This document shows, one piece after another, positions 1-6,041 of a DNA stretch of 7,048 bases (its first letter is position 1; each line of letters opens with the position of its first letter). This DNA is from CAZVEV01 sp964625865 (GTDB lineage Bacteria > Planctomycetota > Phycisphaerae > SM23-33). Where the stretch lies: the NCBI GenBank assembly GCA_964625865.1, contig CAZVEV010000307.1, positions 1 through 7,048 on the forward strand, given 5' to 3'. Position numbers and translations under genes: made by a program. Under the pieces are notes generated by a model. It made no database searches. It worked only from the letters and a program-made list of their open reading frames with translations, and had not been told where the DNA came from.

Positions 1-2
1 CA

Positions 3-60
3 CAGACCACAGCACCCCTTCGCAGACCACGGCATGTGCGGCAAGTCGCGGCACGTGCGG
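3..60. repeat. Degenerate ~20-bp tandem-like repeats in the leader
   Basis: CAGACCACAGCA at 3-14 recurs as CAGACCACGGCA at 23-34 (one mismatch, 20-bp period). CGGCATGTGCGG at 30-41 recurs as CGGCACGTGCGG at 49-60 (one mismatch, 19-bp period). The last copy contains the palindrome GCACGTGC at 51-58. This may be the end of a longer repeat tract or a protein-binding array outside the window. One plus-strand frame is open from the window edge to a TAA at 99-101, so the end of an upstream gene is not excluded, but I recognise nothing in its translation. Confidence 0.4.
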
Positions 61-72
61 TCCCTGAGAAGA

Positions 73-102
73 CTGGCCCCGGCCGCCCTGTGCTTCTATA
101 AT
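73..102 (+). promoter_or_regulatory. Probable sigma70-type promoter of the sugar transporter operon
   Basis: A perfect TATAAT stands at 97-102 in otherwise very GC-rich DNA, followed by a run of six T at 105-110. The best -35 candidate is CTGGCC at 73-78 with an 18-bp spacer. It matches the TTGACA consensus at only three of six positions, so the promoter may be weak or activator-dependent. Transcription would start near 109-111 and give a leader of about 48 nt before the lipoprotein gene. The -10 box is clearly seen; the -35 box and start point are inferred. Confidence 0.5.
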
Positions 103-110
103 CATTTTTT

Positions 111-132
111 CGGTCGAACGGTCGACGAACCG
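111..132 (+). promoter_or_regulatory. Candidate operator: tandem CGGTCGA repeat with inverted half-sites
   Basis: CGGTCGAA (111-118) is followed directly by CGGTCGAC (119-126), a tandem 8-bp repeat. CGGT (119-122) and ACCG (129-132) form an inverted repeat across a 6-bp gap, and GTCGAC at 121-126 is palindromic. The element sits just downstream of the TATAAT box, where a LacI- or ROK-type sugar repressor could block transcription. No regulator gene is present in the window, so the role is inferred from position and symmetry only. Confidence 0.3.
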
Positions 133-143
133 GATTTCTGCAC

Positions 144-150
144 GAAAGGG
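144..150 (+). promoter_or_regulatory. Ribosome binding site of the lipoprotein gene
   Basis: GAAAGGG lies 7 nt upstream of the ATG at 158. This supports 158 over the ATG at 161 as the start of the sugar-binding lipoprotein. Confidence 0.5.
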
Positions 151-157
151 TCAACAC

Positions 158-1177
158 ATGATGCGAGTATCCCTGGCGGCGCTGCTGTGCCTTGCCGCGA
201 CTCTCTGCCTGACCTCCTGCTCGGGCGGCGACGATGGCGACAAGACGGTCATCGCGGTGATCCCCAAGGGCACGGCGCACGAGTTCTGGCAGTCCGTGCA
301 TGCCGGTGCGGTCAAGGCCAAGATCGAGTTGAACGAAGCGGGCGAGAATGTGGAGATCGTCTGGCTGGGCCCGGACAACGAGCGCGAGCGGGCCAAGCAG
401 ATCTCGATGGTCAACCAGATGCGGACCAAGGGCGTGGCGGGCATCGTCCTGGCGCCGACGGACAACAAGGCCCTGTGCCGCCCCGTCGCCGACGCCAAGG
501 CCAAGGGCATTCCCGTGGTGATCATCGACTCGGGACTCGAGGGCGACGCCTATATCAGCTTCGTGGCCACCGACAACCGTGCGGGCGGCCTGAAGGCCGG
601 GCGCCACCTGATCCAGTTGCTGGGGGGCAAGGGGAAGGTGGCAATGCTGCGTTACCAGGAGAATTCGGCCAGCACGGAGAACCGCGAAGCCGGCTTCATG
701 GACGCGACAAAGGAGGCCGCGGCGGCCGACATCGAAGTGGTCAGCAGCGACACGTACGGGGGCGACACCAACGCCAGCGCCCAGGAGGCCAGCCGGACGC
801 TGCTCCGTCGCTTCACGGACGCTGACGGCAAGCTGGGGATCGACGGCATTTTCTGCCCCAACTCCTCGACGACCATCGGCATGCTGATGGCCTTGCGGAA
901 GAGCGGGTTCACAGACAAGGTGCGTTTCGTCGGATTCGATTCCACCGAGCAACTGGTCGATGCGCTGCGGGCCAAGGAGATCGACGGGCTGATCCTCCAG
1001 GACCCGGTCAACATGGGCTACATGGGGGTCAAGACGATCATGGCCCACCTGAAAGAGCAACCCGTCGAGCCGCGGATCGACACGGGCGCCGTCCTGGTGA
1101 CGCCTGCCAACATCGACGACCCGAAGATCGCCGACCTGATCACCCCGGACTTCGATAAATGGTTGAAGCATCAGTAG
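158..1177 (+). CDS. Sugar ABC transporter substrate-binding lipoprotein (RbsB-like, periplasmic-binding fold type I)
   Basis: This 339-residue protein captures a sugar outside the inner membrane and delivers it to the permease encoded two genes downstream. The N-terminus is a lipoprotein signal: hydrophobic residues 4-19, then lipobox LTSC with the lipidated Cys at 21. The mature part starts with the family pattern VIAVIPKGTAHEFWQSV (31-47), followed by GIVLAPTD (95-102), GIPVVIIDSGL (117-127), the hinge region around ATDNRAGG (137-144), and FVGFDSTEQLVDAL (258-270), all typical of the Peripla_BP_4 group. The final stretch DPVNMGYMGVKTI (282-294) is also family-like. The length is normal. Translation probably starts at the first of two adjacent ATG codons because of the upstream GAAAGGG. 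It is the first gene of the operon and overlaps the ATPase gene by 19 bp. Ribose, allose, xylose or another monosaccharide are all possible; the ligand cannot be assigned by eye. Confidence 0.93.
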   Translation: MMRVSLAALLCLAATLCLTSCSGGDDGDKTVIAVIPKGTAHEFWQSVHAGAVKAKIELNEAGENVEIVWLGPDNERERAKQISMVNQMRTKGVAGIVLAPTDNKALCRPVADAKAKGIPVVIIDSGLEGDAYISFVATDNRAGGLKAGRHLIQLLGGKGKVAMLRYQENSASTENREAGFMDATKEAAAADIEVVSSDTYGGDTNASAQEASRTLLRRFTDADGKLGIDGIFCPNSSTTIGMLMALRKSGFTDKVRFVGFDSTEQLVDALRAKEIDGLILQDPVNMGYMGVKTIMAHLKEQPVEPRIDTGAVLVTPANIDDPKIADLITPDFDKWLKHQ

Positions 1178-2703
1178 ACGCCCGCGCCGAGGCCCCGCGC
1201 CTCGAGATGCGCGGCGTCTGCAAGCATTTCGGCTCGACCGTGGCCCTGGACGACGTCAGCATCGACGTCGCCGCCGGGCAGGTCCACGCCCTGGTCGGCG
1301 AGAATGGGGCGGGCAAGAGCACGCTGATGAAGGTCCTGTCCGGCGCACTGAAGCCGGACCGCGGACAGATGACCCTCGACGGCCGGTCCTTTCGGCCGCG
1401 CGGCCCCCTCCAGGCACGGCGGGCCGGCGTGGCCATGATCTACCAGGAACTGTCCCTCGCGCCGCACCTGTCGGTCGAGGAGAACATCATGCTCGGCATG
1501 GAGCCGACCCGCGCCGGCGTCGTACGGTGGTCGCAAGTCCGCCGGACCGCCACGCGGGCCGTCCAGTCATTCGACCACCCCGAAATCCGCCCGGACGTGC
1601 AGGTCGGACAACTGTCGGTTGGCGCACAGCAACTCGTCGAGATCGGCCGCGCGCTGGCCACCGACTGTCGCGTCCTCGTTCTCGATGAACCGACCAGCAG
1701 TCTCACGCAGCAAGACACCGAACGCCTGTTCGAACTGATCGACCGCCTCCGAAGCCAGGGGCTGGCCATCGTCTACATCTCGCATTTCATCGAGGAAGTC
1801 AAACGCATCGCCGACCGCGTCACCGTGCTGCGCGACGGACATGTTGCCGGCGGCGGGGACGTGGAGGACCTGTCGATCAACCAGATCGTCGCAATGATGG
1901 TCGGCCGCCAGGTCGAAGACCTCTATCCGCGCAGCGCCCGGACGCCCGGTGAGGTGGTGCTCGAACTGGACAGCGTCGCCGGGCTGGACAAGCCCACGTC
2001 GGCCAGCCTGGCCCTGCGACGAGGCGAGGTCGTCGGCATTGCCGGCCTCGTCGGGGCCGGTCGAACCGAACTGCTGCGCGCGGTCTTCGGTCTCGAGCCG
2101 GTCCGCCGCGGGACGGTGCGCATCAAGGCCCTCATCGGCCCGGCCTCGCCCCTGCAGCGGTGGAAGCAAGGGACCGGCCTGCTCAGCGAAGACCGCAAGG
2201 AAGAGGGCCTCGCGCTGGAGTTGAGCCTTGCCGACAACGTCACGATGACGCGTCTGGCGGGGTTCGGCCCGCTCGGGCTGGTCCTGCCCTCGCAGCAGGC
2301 CCGGGCGACGCGGAAGTGGATCGACCGACTGGGCATTCGCTGCCGCACACCCTCTCAGCCCGTGGCGGACCTGTCGGGGGGCAATCAGCAGAAGGTGGCC
2401 GTCGCGCGGCTGTTGCAGCACGATGCGGACGTGCTCCTTCTGGACGAGCCGACGCGCGGGATAGACGTGGCCGCCAAGGCGACGATTTACCAGGTGATAG
2501 ACGAGTTGGCTTCGTCGGACGCGGCGGGCGGGCGAGAGGCAAGGGCGGTGCTGATGGTCAGCAGCTATCTGCCCGAGTTGCTCGGCGTGTGCGACCGGAT
2601 CGCGGTGATGTGCCGCGGTCGCCTGGGCCCGGCCCGCCCCGTTGCCGAGCTTGACGAACAGCAGTTGATGATGGAAGCCACCGGCCAGGGAGTGCCCGCA
2701 TGA
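1159..2703 (+). CDS. Sugar ABC transporter ATP-binding protein (RbsA/MglA type, two ABC domains)
   Basis: A 514-residue duplicated ATPase that powers sugar import at the cytoplasmic face of the membrane. Domain 1 has Walker A GENGAGKST (47-55), Q-loop Q96, signature LSVGAQQ (152-158, altered from LSGG), Walker B VLVLDEPTS (172-180) and switch His209. Domain 2 has the degenerate Walker A GLVGAGRTE (296-304), with Arg302 in place of Lys, a canonical signature LSGGNQQK (405-412), Walker B VLLLDEPTRGID (425-436), and SSY (468-470) where the switch His would be. A degenerate second Walker A and a missing second switch His are normal for the CUT2 family. Length is typical (about 500). The ATG at 1159 lies inside the preceding gene with only a weak GGA at 1147-1149, so translational coupling is likely. 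An internal in-frame ATG at 1207 would cut too close to the first beta strand. The stop overlaps the permease start (ATGA). Confidence 0.95.
   Translation: MVEASVDARAEAPRLEMRGVCKHFGSTVALDDVSIDVAAGQVHALVGENGAGKSTLMKVLSGALKPDRGQMTLDGRSFRPRGPLQARRAGVAMIYQELSLAPHLSVEENIMLGMEPTRAGVVRWSQVRRTATRAVQSFDHPEIRPDVQVGQLSVGAQQLVEIGRALATDCRVLVLDEPTSSLTQQDTERLFELIDRLRSQGLAIVYISHFIEEVKRIADRVTVLRDGHVAGGGDVEDLSINQIVAMMVGRQVEDLYPRSARTPGEVVLELDSVAGLDKPTSASLALRRGEVVGIAGLVGAGRTELLRAVFGLEPVRRGTVRIKALIGPASPLQRWKQGTGLLSEDRKEEGLALELSLADNVTMTRLAGFGPLGLVLPSQQARATRKWIDRLGIRCRTPSQPVADLSGGNQQKVAVARLLQHDADVLLLDEPTRGIDVAAKATIYQVIDELASSDAAGGREARAVLMVSSYLPELLGVCDRIAVMCRGRLGPARPVAELDEQQLMMEATGQGVPA
2687..2692 (+). promoter_or_regulatory. 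Ribosome binding site of the permease gene
   Basis: AGGGAG lies 7 nt before the ATG at 2700, inside the end of the ATPase gene. It fixes the permease start at the ATGA overlap and suggests coupled translation. Confidence 0.55.
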
Positions 2704-3881
2704 CCCAAGAGGCCCCGCAAGAGTCCCTGTTGGCCGCGACGCCGGCGGCATGGAAGGTCTGGCTCAATCGCGTGGGCCCGGCGCTGGGGCTGGCGGCGGT
2801 GTTCACGTTCTTCGCGATTCTAGAGCCGAAGATGGCGACCTCGGGCAACATCGAGGAGATCGGGCGAGAGACCGTGGTGGTGGGCATCACCGCGGTGGGC
2901 ATGACGATGGTGATCATCTCGGCCGGGATCGACCTGTCGGTCGGCTCGATGATCGCCTTCAGTTCCGTGGTCATCGCAACGCTGATGAAGGAATGGGGTT
3001 TCTCGCCCCTGCAGGCCGCCGCGTGCGGCGTGCTGGCCGGCGCCCTGTGCGGACTGGTCAACGGGCTGCTGATCACGCTGCTGGGCATCGTGCCCTTCAT
3101 CATCACGCTGTGCCTGATGAGCCTCGTCCGCGGCGGGGCCAAACGGATTGCGCACAGCCGCACGGTGAACTTCAGCCCGACGTGGCTCAGCGAGCTGCTC
3201 GCCGTCGGCGGGCCCGCCGTCGAGTGGTCGACGCCGACGCTGATCATCCTCTGGACGTCCCGAGTGATCCTCGGCGCGGGGGCCCTGGCCGCTGTGGCCT
3301 GGCCCGTGATCAGGGCGCTGCGGCCCGACGGCGAGCGGAGCGACCTGGTCCCCGCGCTCGGGCTCGCGGCCGCCAAGACCGCAGCCATCGCAGCGGTGGC
3401 CTGGTACATCTGGTACTGGTCGGCAGGCGTGTGGGTGATGGGCGCGTTCGCCACGCTTGCCGCCCTGATGCTGCGGTACACGCGCCTGGGAAGGCATGTC
3501 TTCGCGGTGGGATCGAACGAGCAGACCGCGAGGCTCTGCGGCGTGGCGGTTAATCGCGTCAAGCTCTTCGTCTACGTCTTCAGCGGCGCCGCGGCGGGCC
3601 TGGGCGGGCTGATGCTGCTGAGCTACCAGGACCAGGGCGATCCCACGGGGGCCGTCGCCTACGAACTGCACGTGATCGCCGCCGTCATCATCGGGGGAGG
3701 CAGCTTCTCCGGTGGGCAGGGCTCGATCCTGGGCACGCTGATCGGCGCCGCCGTGATCCGGACGATACCCATCGGCTGCGGCCTGAACGGCTGGCCGCCG
3801 TACGTGACGGAGATCGTCACGGGCATCATCATCATCGTAGCCGTCGCACTGGATCGGCTGCGACACCGGCGTGCCGCATAG
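2700..3881 (+). CDS. Sugar ABC transporter permease (BPD_transp_2 family, XylH-like length)
   Basis: A 393-residue polytopic inner-membrane protein forming the sugar channel, probably as a homodimer. Hydrophobic segments fall near residues 27-41, 57-75, 83-97, 103-145 (probably two), 178-205, 219-240, 243-258, 288-308, 322-340, 343-356 and 367-386. Family hallmarks are AGIDLSVGS (75-83) after the second helix, the cytoplasmic ATPase-contact stretch RYTRLGRHVFAVGSNEQTAR (259-278) with GVAVNRVKL (281-289) following, and VIIGGGSFSGGQGSILGT (329-346). RbsC-type permeases have about 320 residues. The extra ~65 residues at about 180-245 add a hydrophobic pair around a polar stretch, RALRPDGERSD (205-215), the same place where E. 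coli XylH (also about 393 aa) is expanded. That topology suggests, but does not prove, a xylose-like substrate. It follows the ATPase with a 4-bp overlap. Confidence 0.93.
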   Translation: MTQEAPQESLLAATPAAWKVWLNRVGPALGLAAVFTFFAILEPKMATSGNIEEIGRETVVVGITAVGMTMVIISAGIDLSVGSMIAFSSVVIATLMKEWGFSPLQAAACGVLAGALCGLVNGLLITLLGIVPFIITLCLMSLVRGGAKRIAHSRTVNFSPTWLSELLAVGGPAVEWSTPTLIILWTSRVILGAGALAAVAWPVIRALRPDGERSDLVPALGLAAAKTAAIAAVAWYIWYWSAGVWVMGAFATLAALMLRYTRLGRHVFAVGSNEQTARLCGVAVNRVKLFVYVFSGAAAGLGGLMLLSYQDQGDPTGAVAYELHVIAAVIIGGGSFSGGQGSILGTLIGAAVIRTIPIGCGLNGWPPYVTEIVTGIIIIVAVALDRLRHRRAA

Positions 3882-3909
3882 GATCTCCAATGAGGCCTGC
3901 AGAAGCACT

Positions 3910-4968
3910 ATGAGCGGAATCGGCGAGAAACTGATCCGAGCGGCGTGGCGGACCGGTGCGGTCTGCGCGGTGATCGTACTCGTGCTGCTTGCCCTCGTGA
4001 TCGCGCTGGGCGTGCGGGTCGAAGTGTTGAAGTACCCCGCGTTGCTGGGCAACAGCGACGGAAACATCGCCCTCGCGGTCGAGCGGGCGGGCGAGGGCGA
4101 CTTCACCTTCTTCGTCATGAGCGATCCGCAGCGCGGCAGCGGGACGTTTCGCGAGCTGATGCGCCTTATCGGGCCGGAAGAGCCGGCGTTCGCCGTCATC
4201 TGCGGCGACCTGGTGGCCGATCCCGAGCACACGCGCCATGCGTTCTTCTCGACACTGATCGCCGAAGCCGACGCGGGATTCCCCGTCTTCGTCGTGCCGG
4301 GCAACCACTGCACGACGTGGCACGACGAGGGCGACTTCACGGGCGAAGACTACGTCCGCAGGTATGGGCCGATGCAGTATCACTTCCTCGTCGGCAAGAG
4401 GCTGTTCCTGTTTCTCAATAACGCGGCCAAACGGGACGCGACGGGCCACTTCATCACGTACGCCAACCGGACGCTGGAGCAGCATGCGGGCAAGGTCACC
4501 GACGTGCTGATCTTCATGCACACCCCCCCCGCCGACTTGACGCCGATCCTCATCCACAAGAGCGATCCGCAGAGCAAGGCGTTCTATGCGCTGGCCGAGA
4601 AGCACCGCGTGCGATACGTCTTCGTGGGCGATCATCACGCCTACTGGACCGGCAAGCGGGGCGAGACGACATACGTTATCACCGGCGGGGCCGGGGGGAC
4701 GCTGCGCGGCACCGAGGGGCTGTTCCACCATGCCGTTCGCATGGCCGTCCGGGGCGACGAGATAACACAGTCCCTCGTCAGGACGGACGTCGAGACAGGC
4801 TTCTGGGGCCGGTGCGAGCGCACGATCATCCTGCACCTCTGGCCGCTGATGGTCGGCAGCCCCGGCGGCTGGGCTAGCGGCGCCCTGATCGCCATCGCCT
4901 CGACCGTCCTGCTGATCGTTTCCATCCGCCGCCTGCGTCGGCCCGTACCACGGGCGTCTCGCCCGTGA
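3910..4968 (+). CDS. Membrane-anchored calcineurin-like metallophosphoesterase
   Basis: A 352-residue protein from the ATG at 3910; an upstream in-frame GTG at 3871 would overlap the permease and has no ribosome site. Start choice is moderate, since only a weak AGAAG (3901-3905) precedes the ATG. There is a membrane helix at about 15-38, a phosphoesterase domain at about 64-260 and a second helix at about 322-338. Positive residues at both cytoplasmic ends place the catalytic domain in the periplasm. Metallophos motifs are SDPQ (71-74, Gln for the usual His of DxH), GD (99-100), GNHC (131-134), FMHTPP (202-207) and GDHH (240-243, Asp for the first His of GHxH). A DPQ variant is known in CPPED1-type phosphatases, so activity is plausible. 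The substrate is unknown. A run of eight C at 4523-4530 lies in the HTPP codons, but the frame stays intact. The gene begins 28 bp after the permease, so it is probably co-transcribed and may act on a phosphorylated ligand before uptake (inference). Confidence 0.85.
   Translation: MSGIGEKLIRAAWRTGAVCAVIVLVLLALVIALGVRVEVLKYPALLGNSDGNIALAVERAGEGDFTFFVMSDPQRGSGTFRELMRLIGPEEPAFAVICGDLVADPEHTRHAFFSTLIAEADAGFPVFVVPGNHCTTWHDEGDFTGEDYVRRYGPMQYHFLVGKRLFLFLNNAAKRDATGHFITYANRTLEQHAGKVTDVLIFMHTPPADLTPILIHKSDPQSKAFYALAEKHRVRYVFVGDHHAYWTGKRGETTYVITGGAGGTLRGTEGLFHHAVRMAVRGDEITQSLVRTDVETGFWGRCERTIILHLWPLMVGSPGGWASGALIAIASTVLLIVSIRRLRRPVPRASRP
4949..4967 (+). terminator. Hairpin overlapping the phosphoesterase stop codon
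   Basis: CACGGGCG (4949-4956) and CGCCCGTG (4960-4967) form a perfect 8-bp stem with a TCT loop. The stem includes the first two bases of the TGA stop. No T-run follows, so it is not a classical intrinsic terminator; it may stabilise the 3' end of the operon mRNA or help Rho-dependent termination. Confidence 0.35.
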
Positions 4969-5075
4969 TCCCGTCGGGGACGCCATAGGCTGCGGATCGC
5001 AACAGAGCATCCACGTCCCGCAGCATACGGATTCAGATTGGGCGCGGTTCAGAAAGGACTGATTGGGGCAACACC

Positions 5076-5128
5076 CCAGACAGGCAAACGCCCCCGGACG
5101 CAGCCCAGGGGCGTTCTTACCTGTTTGG
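5076..5128. terminator. Two-tier hairpin between convergent genes, likely bidirectional terminator
   Basis: The inner stem AACGCCCC (5087-5094) pairs perfectly with GGGGCGTT (5108-5115) across a 13-nt loop. The outer stem CCAGACAGG (5076-5084) pairs with CCTGTTTGG (5120-5128) with one G-T wobble, separated from the inner stem by a small internal loop (CA/CTTA). It lies between the phosphoesterase stop at 4968 and the HEAT-protein stop at 5176, so it can serve both strands. T-rich bases follow the inner stem on each strand but neither forms a clean T-tract. A smaller stem, TGGGG (5064-5068) with CCCCA (5074-5078), would compete with the outer stem. The rest of 4969-5175 holds nothing else I can identify. 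Confidence 0.6.
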
Positions 5129-5175
5129 ATAGAATGAATCCACGCGGCGTCGTCTTCGCCGTCATTGCCTTGCGC

Positions 5176-6012
5176 TCACGCAACGCCCGCCGCGGCGAGA
5201 GCCTTGTCCGCCAAGTCGCGGAGGTACTTCTCCGACGCGTCGGTGCGCGTCTTGCGAAGGTGCGCGTAGACCTTCAGCGCCGCGGGCTTGCACTTCGCCG
5301 TCAGCAGGCGTTCGGCCAGCAGCATGCAGGCGCTGGCGCCCTCGATACGCTCCCAGGAGCCGTTCTTGGCGTCGGCGACCTTCAGGACAGCGTCGACCGA
5401 GGCGGCGTCACCAATATTGGCCAGGGCCCAGGCGGCGACAAGGCGCGTCTCACAGTTGGAACTGGCGGTCGCCTTGCGGATGGCGGGTGCCGAGGCGGCG
5501 TCACGGAGTACGCCGAGGTTCTGGATGACGGTCGTGTGGCACGGGCCTTTCACCTTGCCCAGCGCAGCGCGGAACTGCTCAACGGCGCCGTCGTTGATCG
5601 CCGTCAGTGCCTGGGCGGCCGACTCGCAAAGGGCGGCGTCGGTCAGCAGTTTGCCGATGGCGGGCACCACGCACTTGCCGCCCGCGTACGGGATCTCCTG
5701 CAGCAGGTACTGCTGAACGGCTTTCGGCCTGGCTCCGCCCAGTTGGGCCGCCAGCGTCTGGACGTACTGCTTCTGCGCGTCTTGCCCGGTGAGTTTGGCG
5801 TGGATCGCCAGGCAGTGCAGCGCGTAGCGGGCCTTCACGTCGTCGCCTTTGCCCGGCTCGACGATCATGTCGATAACGCCGTTGATGCTCGCGGCCCCGC
5901 CGGCGTGAAGCTCTGTGATGGCCTTGTCGACGACGGTCTTGTCGATCTTCGAATACAGGCCCTTCCCGTCCGGAACGGGCATCTGATCGACCAGTTGTTT
6001 CAGTGTAGCCAT
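5176..6012 (-). CDS. HEAT-repeat protein (PBS-lyase-like helical repeats)
   Basis: A 278-residue protein with no signal peptide or membrane helix, so probably cytoplasmic. From about residue 60 it is made of paired amphipathic helices of HEAT type, clearest at 96-215: VVPAIGKLLTD (115-125), CESAAQALTAI (129-139), TRLVAAWALANIGDAASVDA (189-208). Such repeats form a curved protein-binding scaffold; no catalytic motif is visible. Two in-frame ATGs exist, at 6018 and 6012. The AAAGGA box at 6021-6026 is 8 nt from the second and only 2 nt from the first, so the second is preferred. The coding strand is supported by the ribosome site and by the coherent repeat pattern; the long plus-strand frame over the same bases shows neither. 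It starts 29 bp after the oxidoreductase stop and is probably co-transcribed with it. Its partner and function are unknown; a link to the oxidoreductase is inferred from adjacency. Confidence 0.85.
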   Translation of the reverse strand: MATLKQLVDQMPVPDGKGLYSKIDKTVVDKAITELHAGGAASINGVIDMIVEPGKGDDVKARYALHCLAIHAKLTGQDAQKQYVQTLAAQLGGARPKAVQQYLLQEIPYAGGKCVVPAIGKLLTDAALCESAAQALTAINDGAVEQFRAALGKVKGPCHTTVIQNLGVLRDAASAPAIRKATASSNCETRLVAAWALANIGDAASVDAVLKVADAKNGSWERIEGASACMLLAERLLTAKCKPAALKVYAHLRKTRTDASEKYLRDLADKALAAAGVA

Positions 6013-6020
6013 TTTCATGG

Positions 6021-6026
6021 TCCTTT
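6021..6026 (-). promoter_or_regulatory. Ribosome binding site of the HEAT-repeat gene
   Basis: On the minus strand AAAGGA lies 8 nt upstream of the ATG at 6012 and only 2 nt upstream of the ATG at 6018. It decides the start in favour of 6012. Confidence 0.55.
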
Positions 6027-6041
6027 CAGTGTCAGTTCGTC

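Noticed and set aside
1567..2751. Minus-strand open frame of 394 codons
   Set aside because: It is antisense to the ATPase, whose Walker and signature motifs fix the real strand; no domain is visible.
3825..3836. Four ATC repeats as a microsatellite
   Set aside because: They encode four isoleucines inside the last membrane helix of the permease, which is ordinary for that segment.
3890..3913. Seven-codon plus-strand frame ending in an ATGA overlap with the phosphoesterase start
   Set aside because: It could be a coupling leader peptide, but it is too short to distinguish from chance and lacks a ribosome site.
2820..4340. Minus-strand open frame of 506 codons
   Set aside because: It is antisense to the permease and phosphoesterase, and its translation is low-complexity and rich in Arg, Asp, His and Gly, as expected of a shadow frame.
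4523..4530. Run of eight C as a phase-variation tract or frameshift
   Set aside because: The frame is intact on both sides and the tract encodes the conserved TPP part of the phosphoesterase motif; no evidence of switching.
5049..5165. Minus-strand 38-codon open frame downstream of the HEAT gene
   Set aside because: It runs through the terminator hairpin, has no convincing ribosome site and no recognisable product.
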